NCBI GenBank assembly: GCA_013397075.1
Contig: VWZS01004484.1
Span: 1,379,821-1,443,820, forward strand
Source: Rhabdornis inornatus
Lineage: Eukaryota; Chordata; Aves; Passeriformes; Rhabdornithidae
DNA: 64,000 bases
Direction: 5' to 3'
The position numbers and the translations under genes were made by a program. The notes below the pieces were generated by a model, which did not search any database, had not been told where the DNA came from, and saw only the letters and a program-made list of their open reading frames with translations. Below, one piece after another: positions 1 through 13,430 of this stretch (within the stretch, counting starts at the first letter, position 1; each line of letters opens with the position of its first letter).

Positions 1-413
1 AGATTAATTCTATTTGTGCCTTTATAAAAAATTATGGGATGTTCATTTGGGGAGGAGGTTATTGAAGTAATTCTCTGTAAGAAAATAAATGGTAATGTGA
101 TTTGGGAAAAAAGTATTCTAGAATCTGTTCATTAATCTGAGAAGCATAATCCAGACATTTCCATGGAGCTCCTGGGTGCTTTGCAAAAGGGGGAGCAAAC
201 ATGTAAGGTAGGAATTTTCTGACAAAATGGGAATATCATGGTGGGATTTCTGTTATTAAGAGCAGCTCCAATTGCTAAGCCTGTCTAAATAAAGCTGAAT
301 GCAAAGCACAGTAGTTTATAAACCAGTTTATCTCAGAACAGCTGGGATAAGGCTAGGAAAGGGAATCTTCAGCAGTAAAGTATTGTAGTGAGGTTGAAAA
401 ATTTATTAATGCA

Positions 414-540
414 CAAGGGCAGGCTGAACTGGGCTTGGAGCAGCCTGGGATAGTAGAAGGTGTCCCTGCCCATGGCAGGGGATGGCACTGGATGGGCTGT
501 AAGGTCCCTCCCAACCCAAACCACTCTGGGATTCTATGAT
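414..540 (+). mobile_element. CR1 LINE 3' fragment
   Basis: It contains gcttggagcagcctggga, the tgtccctgcccatggcaggg segment and aaggtccctcccaaccc, and ends at the CR1 terminal motif gattctatgat. About 125 bp survive; no coding capacity remains. Confidence 0.9.
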
Positions 541-1907
541 AGTATCTGATTGCTTCACAAACTCTAGAGCAGTTTTCTTTCTCACAGTGATGTTTTCTTT
601 CTTCCTGTGTGCTTTATGGGATTGTCTCCCTCCTGTTCTTCCCTGTTTTGTGACAGGTATTTCCTTCTTTGTCTCTGTCAAAGACAGCAGAACCCTGACA
701 TAGTTTGAAGTAAATGCCAAATTGCTAAAACAATTGAAACCTTTTAAATGTGTCCCCTCTATGCAGAAGGAGAATAACAAGGAGGAATTTGGACTATGAT
801 TTACCATTCCTAAATATGCATTGTCATCTCTAAAAATAGTGTGTCCAAACCTTTGTAGAGATTCGTTTGCTTTGAAGGCTCTTTCCTTCAAAGAAAATAA
901 GAAGTATCATCTTACTGAAAACTTCAGTCTTGGGATGATGCTCAGGACAATTCAAAATATCTCTAGGCCTGGCAGGACTGTTCAGATGTCCTTAATTAAT
1001 ATGGGGTAACTTCTAAACCCATCTTGTTCTGGTATACAGAATTCTGGAGGTCATTTGGCCATTTCAAGTGGGGAAGTTTTCAGTTAATATTTTCAGTCAG
1101 AAAAATAGCTGGGAAGTATTTCCAGTGAATAACACCTTCCTGTTGTTATACCATTATAAGCCCTCTCCCTTCCCCTCAATTGTCAAGGGGAAAAAAAGCT
1201 AAAATTGAAAAAGAGAATTTCTTTATTCTAGAAGACAACATGGCTGTCCTCAGTGAACTGAAGCTGTCTGGAATTAAGCAGTGGAACTTGTATCCTGTCA
1301 AGTGTGGGTGTGTGCTGGGATCAGAAGGTCTCACTGCACCCAAACACATAGTTCGCTTTGCCTGGCAGCCTTTGTTTGATGGGCTGTGGTGGTTAGCTGA
1401 TGGACTGCTCCAGCTCATGTGGCTGTCCTTGTATGTTCTTCTTTATCAGCTCTTACTCATTCTGGGGACAGATGCACGAGGGGACCAGCCCCATGCTGTG
1501 TCCTAATCCCATACTTTGAGACTATAGCTTTTTTAAAAGACATTTTTGAACATGAAAAACATTTCTGATACAATCACAGGCACTTGTTCTCAATCCAAGC
1601 TCCATGGAAGTGAGTGACCTGTAGGCACCCCCTCTCTGAAAACTCAATCTCAGTGGTCTAAAACCAAATATCACAGTGAGCTTCAAAGGAGGAGATTTTC
1701 ATTGCTTAAATTCAGATTCTGGCTGAGCTCCTGAAATGGAAGGCTTCATGTTGTTCATGATTTCAGCAGCTCATGTTGTAAAGTAGGTCTTGTTCCAGTG
1801 CTTGAAAGCTTAAGAAAGGCAGGTAAGTGAGTGAGTGCATTGCAGCAGAGGGTTGAAGTGCACGAGCACCTTCCAGAATTGTACTGGACTCTGTGTTTTT
1901 TAACTGT

Positions 1908-2143
1908 GAGAGGGCAGGTTTAGATTGGGATTGTGAAGAAATTCTTCCCTGTGAAGATGATGAGGCCCTGGCACAGGGTGCCCAGAGAAGCTGTGGCCAC
2001 CCCTGGATCCCTGGAAGTTTCCAAGGCCAGGCTGGACTGGGCTTGGAGCAGCCTGGGCTAGTGGGAGGTGTCCCTGCCCAGGACAGGGGGTGGGATGGGG
2101 TAATCTTTAAGGTCCCTTCCAACCCAAACAATTCTGTGATTCT
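1908..2143 (+). mobile_element. CR1 LINE 3' fragment
   Basis: It starts in the agggcaggtttagattggga segment, passes through a gcccagagaagctgtgg block and ends aattctgtgattct. About 235 bp, 5'-truncated. Confidence 0.93.
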
Positions 2144-5119
2144 CCTTCCTTGCCTTATTTAGCAATTTGTTGATAGCCTGCTTCTTATCTAAGTAAACAG
2201 GGGACAGTCCTAAACAAGTATTTCAGGAAGTGAGAGAAATGAATAGCACCAAACCCTACCTACCCTGGTTATATTCATGTGGGAAATGTTATAAAATTGC
2301 ATGTGTTATCTAGGTTTATGATGTATTTGTGTAACTCTGAGAACACCCTTGGTAAGTCAATAATTTACTATTTTTATAACCATAAGGAAGCAACAGAGTT
2401 TAAAGAAAATCTAAACAAAACCAAACCATGCCCTCAGGTTTTGTCTAGTTATGTATTCATGATCAATATATGCAAAGAAAGTGTTTTCCACATGAGTTAA
2501 AACTGTATTTTCACCTTTTATGTATAGAAGTGGCTCATCTTTATAGCTCTTGGAAAAGGTGCTGCTTTTGCAGAAGAGGGACGAGGCTGCTCTGCACTGT
2601 GGGTTGGCTCTGAGTAGTAACCAAACAATCTCTTCTCCCTCTCCAGCAAGGAAATATAGATATATAAAGAATACAAAAAGAGCAGTCCCAGGCATGGCAA
2701 TGAACCAGATCCAGGGAATGCAGTGAGGAGCACCAGGAGACAAGGAGAAGAGAGCAATGGGTGAGAAGATACCTACAACATGAGGCTGAGGTTCCTCCAG
2801 GAGATGGGACCAGAGGCAGGGCTAGAGACAGGCAGATCTTCTCTGGCAGGGACTGGAGGCCCAAGGCTCAGCAGGAACAGAGCTCCTGGATCCATGGGCA
2901 GGAGGTGCAGGTGGGGTCTCAAGGGGATGGTTGTGGCCTCTTAGTGCACTCTGGACTCTGACAGCAGCTGTCCATTAATTGTGGTCTGTATGTAAAGATG
3001 GTGATTGAAATAATTCTCCCTTCTCCTACTCTTTTCCCCATTTTTTTCCCCGCTTGGAAGTGCAGAAACACTGATCTGATGTTCCTTTGGGGTGACATCC
3101 AGGTCTGTGGAAAGGTTCCTGCATGCTCCAAGAAGGTACCTTGCCTCTTTTGCCAAGATTGGTTTTCAGTGTCTATTTTCACTGATCCAGCGGAGAAGAA
3201 AACCAGTTCAGAAGTGATGGGAGAGTAGCTTTTTAGATATCTAGGTGCTGGAAAATTAAGTTGCAAATGGTCCAGGCAGTAGAGCAAGTGTTTGAAGGTA
3301 TTTTTTAGTGCCTGTTTGAAAAAAAATAATCAGAAAGACCCAAAAAAGAGATGTCTGTCCTGAATGGATAGAAGATCTTTGCCACGGAAAGGTTGCTGAG
3401 GTTTTCCTACCTGAAAGAGAGTTGGACTTAGGATAGGTGTCCATAAAATTAATTAAACAGCCCTCACACTTTATAGTGACCTTCTTCTGGTGGTTAATCT
3501 CCTTGGACTGTTTTTACAACCCCTTGTCATGGTATTAGATGAGGGAATTATTCTGCAAAGTCATTTTCCTTATTGGAAGGGAGCTGTTTTTATCCAGATC
3601 TTTGCAGTGCTGGGTTTGGAATGATACACACACAGTTGGACTTGGCACTTCGAGTGGGGATTTACAGTGCAGAAACAGAAGGTAGGCCAAGGTGGAGGAA
3701 CAGTTGATAACCCTGGTTTAGGGGCAGGAATGAATCACAGGCAGGTCATCACTTCCTTGCTTCTTATTTTGAAGTGAGCTTTCCCCTTTTGTAAGCTGTC
3801 AGCATCAGAGCACCCAGAGAGAAGCCGGAGGGGCTCCAAGGGACCCCGAGACTCTGCAGCCTCTGGAATGTGCACAGGGAGACCATGCTGTTATTCTAGG
3901 GAGTGACCTTTCCTCCAAGCTGCTTAGCTCCATGGAGAGTCCAGTCCCAGCCCATCCAAATGAAGTGCAAGGGGTTTGCATTTCACAATTGCATTGGTGG
4001 GCTATAAATAGGGCCATACATCCGCCTTTGGCGCTGGCTAGAAAGGAGCCAGGATGTGTTTTCTGGCAGCCTTGGTGCTAAAGGAAATCCATTTATTTCA
4101 TGGTACAGACACACTTAGTTTTTCACTTAATCTTTTAAAGATGATCTCTGGCATCGATTGCCTAACTGTAGGTACAAATGATGAAAACTCATGGTAAAAA
4201 TGCCATATACTTTCAATTACTGCAGTGTTCCTTTAGCCATTTTCCAAGTGTTTTATTACTGGGCCACAAATTTGGAGAAATAAGAAACCAAGAGAAAACC
4301 CCAAAGCCTGAAATTTGGCTGGAAAAGACTCACTCTGGGGAATAATTCCCAATTCCCTAGGTAAGCCTTGTGGAGCTGCATGGGTGTGTATTCATTTCAG
4401 CAACACAAGGCTGTAATTTTATAGTAGGAAATATCTACTGGTAGAAATAGCTGTTAAATACAAAGAAAAGGTACCTGACCAATAAGTGTTTGTGTATCTT
4501 TGGCATACACAGCCGAAGGTGCCTTTATAGGCTAGAGGAAGTGAACATAGAAGGCATTTTTCCAGTAGGTAATTCTCCAAAACACTGTGCCATAGTGGGT
4601 ATTTTAAATAATTATTATAACCAAGTGGTCTCATGTTCTCCTTGGTCAGGGGCCCAAGACTGACAGTGCTCTGTCTGGAGCTAGCACCAGAAAAAAATGG
4701 GAAAAAATAGAAAATGTTAAGACTTCTGCCTCACGTGCTTGTGAAGAACAAAGCCTGGCTTCTGCTGAGTAGGTGTCATTATGCCCTGCCGTGCACTTTT
4801 CTCCTAACCTGTATGAGGGGGGGCTCTTGCAGAAAGGATCAGGTTTAGGGTGCTTCTAAATTCTGTCTTTCCTTTCTGCTCTTGGCACTGCAGGGGCTGT
4901 CCAGGCAGCTCAGTGCAGAGCACTTCACGTTCTGTGGTACTGGCAAGGAGCGTGCGGGCACCTTTGTTCCAGGAGTTACGGCTCCAGGAATGATCTTGAG
5001 CTATTCAGGGGGGAAAAAAGGGGTGTGATGGTTTGTTTTTTCCACTGAAGTCTCCTGAATTGTGTAAGGGTTGTATTTGTTACAATTACATGCATGTTAT
5101 CCCCTGTAGTTTGTTGTCT

Positions 5120-5199
5120 GGGCAGGGACAGGGCTGGGCTGGATGATCCTGGTGGATCCTTTCCATCTCAGCAGATTCTGTGCTCCTCTGATTCCATGG
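5120..5199 (+). mobile_element. Degraded CR1 3' end (different subfamily)
   Basis: The order ggctggatgatcct, ggtggatcctttccatctca, gattctgtg resembles a CR1 terminal variant with a 'gatcc..gtggatccc' core rather than the 'tttaaggtccc' core seen in most copies here. Short and diverged. Confidence 0.5.
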
Positions 5200-5812
5200 A
5201 ACTGGGTGCATCTTGAGATCTTCTTAGGGTAAAAGTACCCATCTAATACAAGTGCTCTAAACACGTATTTCTTCTTCTTTTTTTTGCTTTCTTTTAAAAA
5301 GTGTTGCCCAAAAGGAAGGGAAGAATGGAAAATCTGTAACCAGAATAAAATATTAATCTTTCCAATAGGTTACTTTTAGAGCTGCTAGATGGTTTGTAAG
5401 TAAAATAATGTTATTAACTTCTGTATCTTTTGCATCTAGAAATGTCTGCTGTATTTTATAAATCAAATTGTTGTTAGATCTCCCCTCTTGGTTTAAAGAA
5501 ATACTGACAGTGAGGAGATGTTACTGGTTCTGGGTATTTATTCAGTCCCTTCCATATTGGAATTAATAAAAATGAAATAGCTGCTGATTTGCAAACACTC
5601 TTTGAGGTCCATGAGCAGGGAAAATTTGATAGCATAATATTAATAGAAAAAAGTTACTATGCCAGAAAGGGTATGAAAATCCATTTCAAGTCATATGTTG
5701 CAGGGCAACAATCTCATTTAATAGTTGACTGATTGAGAATGTCATTGCTTGTTAAGGAAGGAGGAGTTGCCTTTTTTATTGACAAGAAAACTGAAGGCAC
5801 CTCATCATGTGT

Positions 5813-6858
5813 TTGCAATAATAGGATATGTGTAATTTCGAGGGTGTGGGATGGTAATGAGTTCTTTTCCAGGGAACACTTGGGGTGGTTCTGTTCAGGA
5901 GTGGTTTTGGGGGGATGGATACCTTAGAGGGGCTGTAAGAGGCATGGCCTGCAGTGCTGCACAAGGGATGCTCACAGAAGTGGTCAGTTAGGTATTTTTC
6001 CTGGAACTGAATAGTCCCTGAGAGGTTCTGTGCCAGAGTGAGGAATGTTCAGTGGAGTACATAGACAGATGGGGGCAGGGAGAGGGTCAGCAGAGACTGG
6101 GAGTTTCATTAATGACATTGAAAAACCTGAAAAGAGCTAAATATGTTGTGCTTGGTGTTTTTTTTTAACTTTCTGAGGGAGAATTTCAAAGCAGAACAGT
6201 GAAATGGAGTTGAAGGAGCCTTTCCAAGCTGGCTGTGCTGTGCTGTATTCAGGACAGCCTGGATCCAGACACCCACCTGGGGGCTTCGTATCAACAGTTG
6301 TATTTTCAAGGCACAGACTCTTTGTTTTCCTCCTGTCCATTCCTTTAATTAATCTCTCTGCTGCTTGTTTCCTCTCCTGCTTTCGTTTCTCAATTTCATC
6401 ATTTTAGTGGGCTAGATAATTGCATTTACTGGGTATCCTTCCTGCCAAGCACTGTGGCTGTAATCTCTCCCACCTGAGAAATGGTTTCCTTTGAACAACC
6501 TGGTGTCTGCCTCAAAGTTGTGCTAATTAAGTGAAAACAGAAAGGTAAAAAAAAGTGTCTGTGTATATATATATATATATATGTATTTATATATGTATAT
6601 ATGAATTATATAGTTTCAGCAAGCAGAAATCTGGGTAGCTGAAAGATAGTTATGAGTGCACACCACCAGCAGTGTTCTTTGGCTTTGTAATTACAGAGGA
6701 GTGCACAAAAGTCTTTAATTATATGATCACATGGCAGGTTTTTTCAATACCATCTCACATACGGTGTTTCCTCAGATCTTGAACACAAAGACAGTAGGAG
6801 CAAGGCAGAAATAGTGTGTTTAGCATTAACTGGATTTGGGGATGCTGAGGTTGTATTT
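5813..6858. repeat. Direct duplication, copy 1 (1046 bp)
   Basis: This segment is repeated at a constant offset of 1047 bases at 6860-7905. Every stretch compared is identical, including a 19-base TA microsatellite. The copy ends at ...ggttgtattt immediately before the single N at 6859. The most likely explanation is the unmerged overlapping end of a contig rather than a biological duplication. Confidence 0.95.
6564..6612. repeat. TA microsatellite and AT-rich flank (copy 1)
   Basis: A 19-base alternating TA run at 6564-6582 is followed by imperfect TA/TTA sequence. It recurs with the same length at 7611-7629 in copy 2. Confidence 0.85.
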
Positions 6859-6859
6859 N
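6859..6859. other. Single-N assembly join
   Basis: One undetermined base sits exactly at the boundary between the two identical 1046-bp copies. A one-base gap between overlapping ends is what a scaffolder or gap-handling step leaves when it fails to merge the overlap. Confidence 0.9.
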
Positions 6860-7905
6860 TTGCAATAATAGGATATGTGTAATTTCGAGGGTGTGGGATG
6901 GTAATGAGTTCTTTTCCAGGGAACACTTGGGGTGGTTCTGTTCAGGAGTGGTTTTGGGGGGATGGATACCTTAGAGGGGCTGTAAGAGGCATGGCCTGCA
7001 GTGCTGCACAAGGGATGCTCACAGAAGTGGTCAGTTAGGTATTTTTCCTGGAACTGAATAGTCCCTGAGAGGTTCTGTGCCAGAGTGAGGAATGTTCAGT
7101 GGAGTACATAGACAGATGGGGGCAGGGAGAGGGTCAGCAGAGACTGGGAGTTTCATTAATGACATTGAAAAACCTGAAAAGAGCTAAATATGTTGTGCTT
7201 GGTGTTTTTTTTTAACTTTCTGAGGGAGAATTTCAAAGCAGAACAGTGAAATGGAGTTGAAGGAGCCTTTCCAAGCTGGCTGTGCTGTGCTGTATTCAGG
7301 ACAGCCTGGATCCAGACACCCACCTGGGGGCTTCGTATCAACAGTTGTATTTTCAAGGCACAGACTCTTTGTTTTCCTCCTGTCCATTCCTTTAATTAAT
7401 CTCTCTGCTGCTTGTTTCCTCTCCTGCTTTCGTTTCTCAATTTCATCATTTTAGTGGGCTAGATAATTGCATTTACTGGGTATCCTTCCTGCCAAGCACT
7501 GTGGCTGTAATCTCTCCCACCTGAGAAATGGTTTCCTTTGAACAACCTGGTGTCTGCCTCAAAGTTGTGCTAATTAAGTGAAAACAGAAAGGTAAAAAAA
7601 AGTGTCTGTGTATATATATATATATATATGTATTTATATATGTATATATGAATTATATAGTTTCAGCAAGCAGAAATCTGGGTAGCTGAAAGATAGTTAT
7701 GAGTGCACACCACCAGCAGTGTTCTTTGGCTTTGTAATTACAGAGGAGTGCACAAAAGTCTTTAATTATATGATCACATGGCAGGTTTTTTCAATACCAT
7801 CTCACATACGGTGTTTCCTCAGATCTTGAACACAAAGACAGTAGGAGCAAGGCAGAAATAGTGTGTTTAGCATTAACTGGATTTGGGGATGCTGAGGTTG
7901 TATTT
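6860..7905. repeat. Direct duplication, copy 2 (1046 bp)
   Basis: This is the second copy of 5813-6858, starting ttgcaataat and ending ggttgtattt, after which unique sequence (taaaatatttcc) resumes. If the duplication is an artefact, the true intron is about 1047 bases shorter here. Confidence 0.95.
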
Positions 7906-8138
7906 TAAAATATTTCCTGAGATAATGAAATGGTCTCTCAGGCTGTGGTTCCTCTGACCTACCTACAACTAAGGTAGACCTGGCAGATACAGAGCAGTGG
8001 GCCTGTGCCCTTGGTGTAAGTTTAGTTAAAACAATCTTTAATTCATAATGTCATAGGAAATCGTATGTACAACTCCAGTTTTTACAGGGCTTGGACTATA
8101 TGACAGCTCAAAATGTAGAGTAGCCCTGGGAACTTTTT

Positions 8139-8232
8139 GACCAAGAAGAAACCAAGCAGTGGAAGGAACCAAGAAGGAAAAACAAGTAGAAGGAACTAAG
8201 AAGAAACCAATTGAAGATGAGAAGCAAGTAAC
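8139..8232 (+). repeat. Purine-rich degenerate repeat
   Basis: Several imperfect repetitions of a motif like accaagaagaaacca and gaaggaacc produce a run of about 90 bases dominated by A and G. It is degenerate low-complexity sequence. GAAGAA motifs act as splicing enhancers elsewhere, but no exon is evident here. Confidence 0.5.
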
Positions 8233-9954
8233 CCCGTCCTTGATTCAGCTGCACATCTCTTGCTGTGTCAGCTGATGTACAGTAGTTTGTTTCTGCAAGT
8301 CATGTGCCAGATTTGAAAATGAAACCTATAGAAACAAGGGAGCTAAATTATGGCTTCATCATCACCTGCCAGCTTTAGTCTGGGGGGAAAGAACGAGAAA
8401 AGGCAGGGTACACAAACGGGGGCACCTGAGGAGTGGGGTTGGAACTGTGCCTTCTCCCGTGGGCACACATCTGGCTGGGAGAGGATGGAGTCACCCAAGG
8501 GATGGAGAGCTGTGAGCACTTTGCAGCTCTGGAAAGTGCTGACAGCATTGCTCAGGGGTGGGTTCAGATGGCTGTGTGAGGGTTGTGCTTCTCCTGCAGC
8601 AAAGATGGAGATCGTGTCCAGGGTGGTTAATGGAGCTGTGTTCTGTCAGACCTGTTGGCCTCAGAGATTGCTGCTGAAAGATGTCATGGTTTGGGCCTGC
8701 AGGAGGGAGGTTTGATAAAGTAAAGTTACTAAATTTTTTCAGATAGGCATCACCCTTGAGGAAGTTAATGTTTCATGAAGCACTGGATATGCCATAGGGC
8801 TGCTGGATAGCTTAGACAAGAGTCTCACTGAATGTCCTTCCAATTGTGCAGGAATCCTCGATTTAAGGACTGGCTTTTGTTATTCTGAATGTCTCAATCC
8901 CTTCTTTCCCTCCAAAAAACCAGCCCTAGCAGTCACATCTGCCTTGTGCAGAAGCAGTCCTTGCTTCTTGGGTACATGTTAGGGTTGTGTAGGAAGAAGA
9001 AGAAATGCTTGAGGGTTGTCTTTGCAGATGTGCTGCCATCTGTGTGGTGTGTTGGTTTTTAAAGAGCTGTTCTGTCAGAGGATTTAGATTTTGTTGGCAG
9101 AATTGGTGTGTTGTTCATGCACCTGTTTTCTGTTTAGTATCTGGTGGTGTCCACTGCCTTGACTCCCAGGAGTGGCTGTATTTTTAGATTGGATTAGGGT
9201 AAGGTAAATTAATTTGGGAAATCTGAATGAGTATTTTCAGATAATCCTTTGAGAAAAATGGGTTGGCTTATTTCCTAAGCTATTTTTATTATTCTGTTCA
9301 TGTTAGTAAAACCATGATCACTTGGATCAAGAAATGCCTGTGAATTGATACCTTTGAGGGTTGGTGACAGAGGAAGACAACAGGCTGCTCACCCAATACT
9401 GGTTGACCTCCAGTGAAATTTCACTCCCAGCCCACATCCAAGTGGATGAGAAACCCACCCACACATCTGAGCAAATGCTTTAACCCTGTAGAATCAAATG
9501 AACCATAGAGCTGCTGCTTTCTGTGAGTGCTTGAGGCTGGACCTATTAAGGTAACTTAGATACCTGCATTTCTTAATATTTAGTTCAAGAAATATTAATT
9601 TGCAGGATTTTTGCAACTACTTTCAGTGGCTGTTGACTTTTTTGGGATTTTTGACGTAACTTCTCTGGTATCCAGGCAGATACCCATACATAACAGAGAT
9701 GGAATAACCAGATGGACATGGACCTGTGGCACTCAAGGCTGGTGGCTCAGGTGGTGGAAACTGCAGCCACCCAAACAATCTCATTCTGCTCCTTGACTAT
9801 CCTGGTGCTCTGTGGTTTTGTTTTTCCCCTGATGTGCAGCCTGGCTCTTGCCGGAGCTGAGCCCAGCACTGCTTGTGTGGTCCCAGTGCAGCTGTGGATG
9901 CTGAAGTGTTCCTCCTTCCCAAGGCTCTGGAGATGGGGCTCCAGGAGAGCTGCA

Positions 9955-10432
9955 TCCAGCTCCACATCCAGCACAGGCAGGACATGGAGCTGCTGGAGCC
10001 ATGTCAGAGGAGGCCATCAGGATGATCAGAGGGATGGAGCAGCTTTGCTGTGAGGGAAGGCTGGGAGAATTAGGATTGTTCAGCCTGGAGAAGAGAGCTT
10101 CAGGACTTCCAGTGCCTGAGGGGAACCAACAAAAAAGATGGAGAGACTGTTTACAAGGAATGGAGTGACAGGACAAAGGGGAACGGCTTCCCACTGCCAG
10201 AGGGCAGGGTTAGATGAGATACTGGGGAGAAATCCTTTCCTGTGAGGGTGGCAATGCCCTGGCACAGGGTGCCCAGAGAAGCTGTGGCTGCCCCTGGACC
10301 CCTGAAAGTGTCCAAGGCCAGGTTGGATGGGGCTTGGAGCAACCTGGGATAGTGGAACGTGTCCCTGACCATGGCAGAGGGTGGAATTGGATGATTTTTA
10401 AGGTCCCTTTCCAACCAAACGATTCTGGGATG
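9955..10432 (+). mobile_element. CR1 LINE 3' fragment, longest in window
   Basis: About 480 bp. It includes the region gacatggagctgctggag, the ttcagcctggagaagagag block, the ccagagggcagggttagatg block and the terminal aaggtccctttccaacc. It is 5'-truncated with no intact reverse transcriptase frame; open frames in it are remnants or chance. Confidence 0.92.
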
Positions 10433-13294
10433 TTTGGCATGTTCTGTGCTCGGCATCTAAGTGGCTCGCCTGCTGTTCTATGTTTCAGTTAAATTGCATC
10501 AAAATCTCTTATGGTTCTTAACAAATATTTTTAGAAAAAGCAATTCAGTCCTTTATCCAAATATAGATTTGAGCTTTCAAGCCTTTGGGAGAGGGGAGCA
10601 CGTGAAGCTTTGATCCATGGCGTTCACAGCAGTAGGAGCACTTTCTGCACCTGGCAGAACTAAGTACAGTGCAGAGGAATTTGTTAGACAGAAAGCTCCA
10701 ATTTTACAGAACAGACGTGGGGTTTAGTATGGATGAAGGATAAATCTTGGCATGTCGTGTGTTAGAAAGGCAAGAGAAACTGCAGAAAAATACATGGCAC
10801 AGGAAAATGAAGGTGTGTTTTGAAACTTCCCTCTTGCTGGTATGACTAAAGTACCACTCACCTGCTGCCTGATAGTTGATATCTTGCTAAAAATAGAGAA
10901 GAGGCTCACCCGTCGTCCCTCTTGATGACAGTGGAACCAGATCTGTTCATCCTTAGATGTCTGAAATGGGAATGCAGTGTAAATCAGCATTCTATTTATT
11001 TACTTATTTAAAGGCTTGCTGTTTAACCAAATATTTTTCTGAAAGTCACAGTGACTCTAGATATATTTAACAAGGTTATGATTTTTTTCTGGTGTTGTTC
11101 TTTCCTTTAAACTGAGCTAGAATTAGTGTCACTGCCCATGTTCCTGTGGTAAAGGCACTTACAGCCATGTCTGGAAGTGCTGAAGACATTTTTCTCATGG
11201 GAACCACCACAGTTTTGCACCCCCCACACAGTAATTGTTTCAATATTCTAAGTTGATATGCTCATTTATCACTGAAATTGTTATTAATGAGTGCTGTTTT
11301 TCTTTGTCACATTGCCATGGCAACCGGGTGACATGTTTGAGTGGAATTATCTGTTTCCAGATGGAGATCTTCATTCATAAGATTTGCCTGCTGAGAATTT
11401 TTGCAGCATATTCAACTTCAAAATTCTTCCTCCCTGTGCCTTTCCACAGTTTGGAGCTAGAAGCATTCCTGCTTTCTGGTTTATAACCTGTGATTTTGTG
11501 GTGGGTGTTGTGCTTGCAATATTTCTGTCTTTTGTGGTTCATTTATGTTGTTTTTCTTTCGATTTAATTGAGTTGCTTTTCTTCAACTCAGGATTTGCTG
11601 TGACAGTCTTGTAAAGCCATTCCTCCCCCATATGAGTTATTGGAAATTTTTCTCTTTTATATAATACAGCACACAATAGAAGATGAGACTTGATTTTGTT
11701 TTTACTCCTGAAAGGAGCATAAAGATGCATTTCTCTTTACATATGATATATCACATGCTGAGTGATAGTGTCCTAATTTTTTTTATCATATTCACTACTT
11801 GATTTTTAGTTTTGTACAAGAAAGAAACATGAACATGTTTCACTTTTCTTTTTGATAGAAAACTGTATTTAGGAAAAAGACCAACGTAAATATGCATAGA
11901 ATAGATTTCCTTTATCGTGAACTTCTTACAGTTTTAAAGGACTTGTTGGCTGCCAGACTTAATGAGGTCTTAATGGATTTCAATCAACATTTCAGGTTTT
12001 CTCTGGATTTAATTCTGATCACTCAGACCAAAATATCTCCAAATGCTGTGTTTACTCCAGTAGAAAACAGAAGGTAAAACTTAAAAGATGGTTTTTATCA
12101 TCCTTTACTTCTTCAATTCTAGATCACTCTTACCTTACTGAGCAAAACCAGGTTAGCAGTTTTTTGCACATACCTACGGGAAAGGCATGAAGAGCCCATT
12201 CATCCAACCTGTCTTTAATCTAATTTTCATATTCACCTAAAACTATTAAGGACCATACACCTCATGATCTACTTGAAGGTCTGTGTGTTGCATAAACATC
12301 CCTTTTGCACTTGTAGTGCTTTCATCCTGCCAGTAACTTTAGAACAAGAGCAGTCTCATAAATAGCTCAGAATCTGTAGTTTCTGAACACCTTACCTTAT
12401 GTGTAAGGTATCTATAGAAGACAAATTTTGTCTTCACCTAGTCAAAAAAAGTGTATATATCATTGTGTCCTCAAAAAAATAACATAATGCAGCGCAAGAC
12501 CTATCTTCTGCAAATAATGATTTTATTTTAATTGCTGTATTTAGTATATTTGAAATAAAGGATGTTGCCTTACCTGTGAATAAGATGTTACACCAGCAAG
12601 CAGTGTCCTCCCTAGCTATATAATTCTGTATAATTACTTAGCTGCTCTTTTCCCTTGCAGAGTGGAATCATGTCTATTTATACCTCCTTCCAGCAAGGGA
12701 GTACTCAATACTAGCAAATGTTACCAGTGTGTTGTACAGTGCTCTTTGTTTTAAGGAAAGTATTTTGGTTGTGATAGGGAACTAGGATAGCTTATGAGTA
12801 ATGATGTTGCTTCAAACATAATGAATCTCTGATCTGCTCCCTTCATTTATTTGTGTGTGTAGCTGATAAAACAGTTGTTGATGGCTCAGTTATTCACCAA
12901 AATGAAGCTGATCCCTGGCTTTCCACAGGCTGGTGCTGCATTTGTCTTTTGCTCTGGTCTTGGTGCGTGCATGGCTTGCTCAGAGCCCCTGGGATTGCTG
13001 GAGCTGGGAACTGCCTGGCACCCCAGGCTGTTCATCACTCCTTGAGGCACTGGAGCCTGAGTGCTGGCCCCTCAACTCCTTCCCCAGTGTGTCTCATCCC
13101 AGGAGATAATCTTTTGGCCTTTAAAGCAGATCCTCAGCTTTAGATTGTGTCAAAGCTTTATTGCTTTTTGAGATACAAGCAGAGATTTCTTCTGCTCGAT
13201 CACATACCATCTATTAGAGCCAGGACATTTATATTAATTTTGTAAGACACTTTCTATTACTAGGCTGATTCTGCCAACATCTGCAGGGGCTTCC

Positions 13295-13424
13295 TGGTTT
13301 ATTTTTTTTTGGTTTTTTTTTTTTTTTTGTTTTGGTTTTTTTTTGTTTTTTTTTGTTTTTTTTTTGTTTGGTTTTTGTTTGTTTGTTTGTTTGTTTGTTT
13401 TTGGGTTTTTTTGGGTTTTTTTTG
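13295..13424. repeat. T-rich / (TTTG)n low-complexity tract
   Basis: About 130 bases consist of T runs broken by G, including six consecutive TTTG units and two GGG breaks. The tract directly abuts the 3' end of the minus-strand CR1 copy at 13431, so on that strand it is an A-rich CAAA sequence next to the element's terminus. Confidence 0.9.
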
Positions 13425-13430
13425 ATCTGT

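Noticed and set aside
406..891. 161-codon minus-strand open frame
   Set aside because: Its C-terminal part is the reverse of the CR1 copy at 414-540, and the rest has no recognisable domain or splice context.
6109..7454. Pairs of identical small open frames 1047 bases apart, as if a duplicated gene
   Set aside because: They are consequences of the N-joined sequence duplication, not a gene family.
9955..10432. CR1 copy considered as a possible active element
   Set aside because: Only about 480 bp of the 3' end remain; there is no reverse transcriptase or endonuclease frame.
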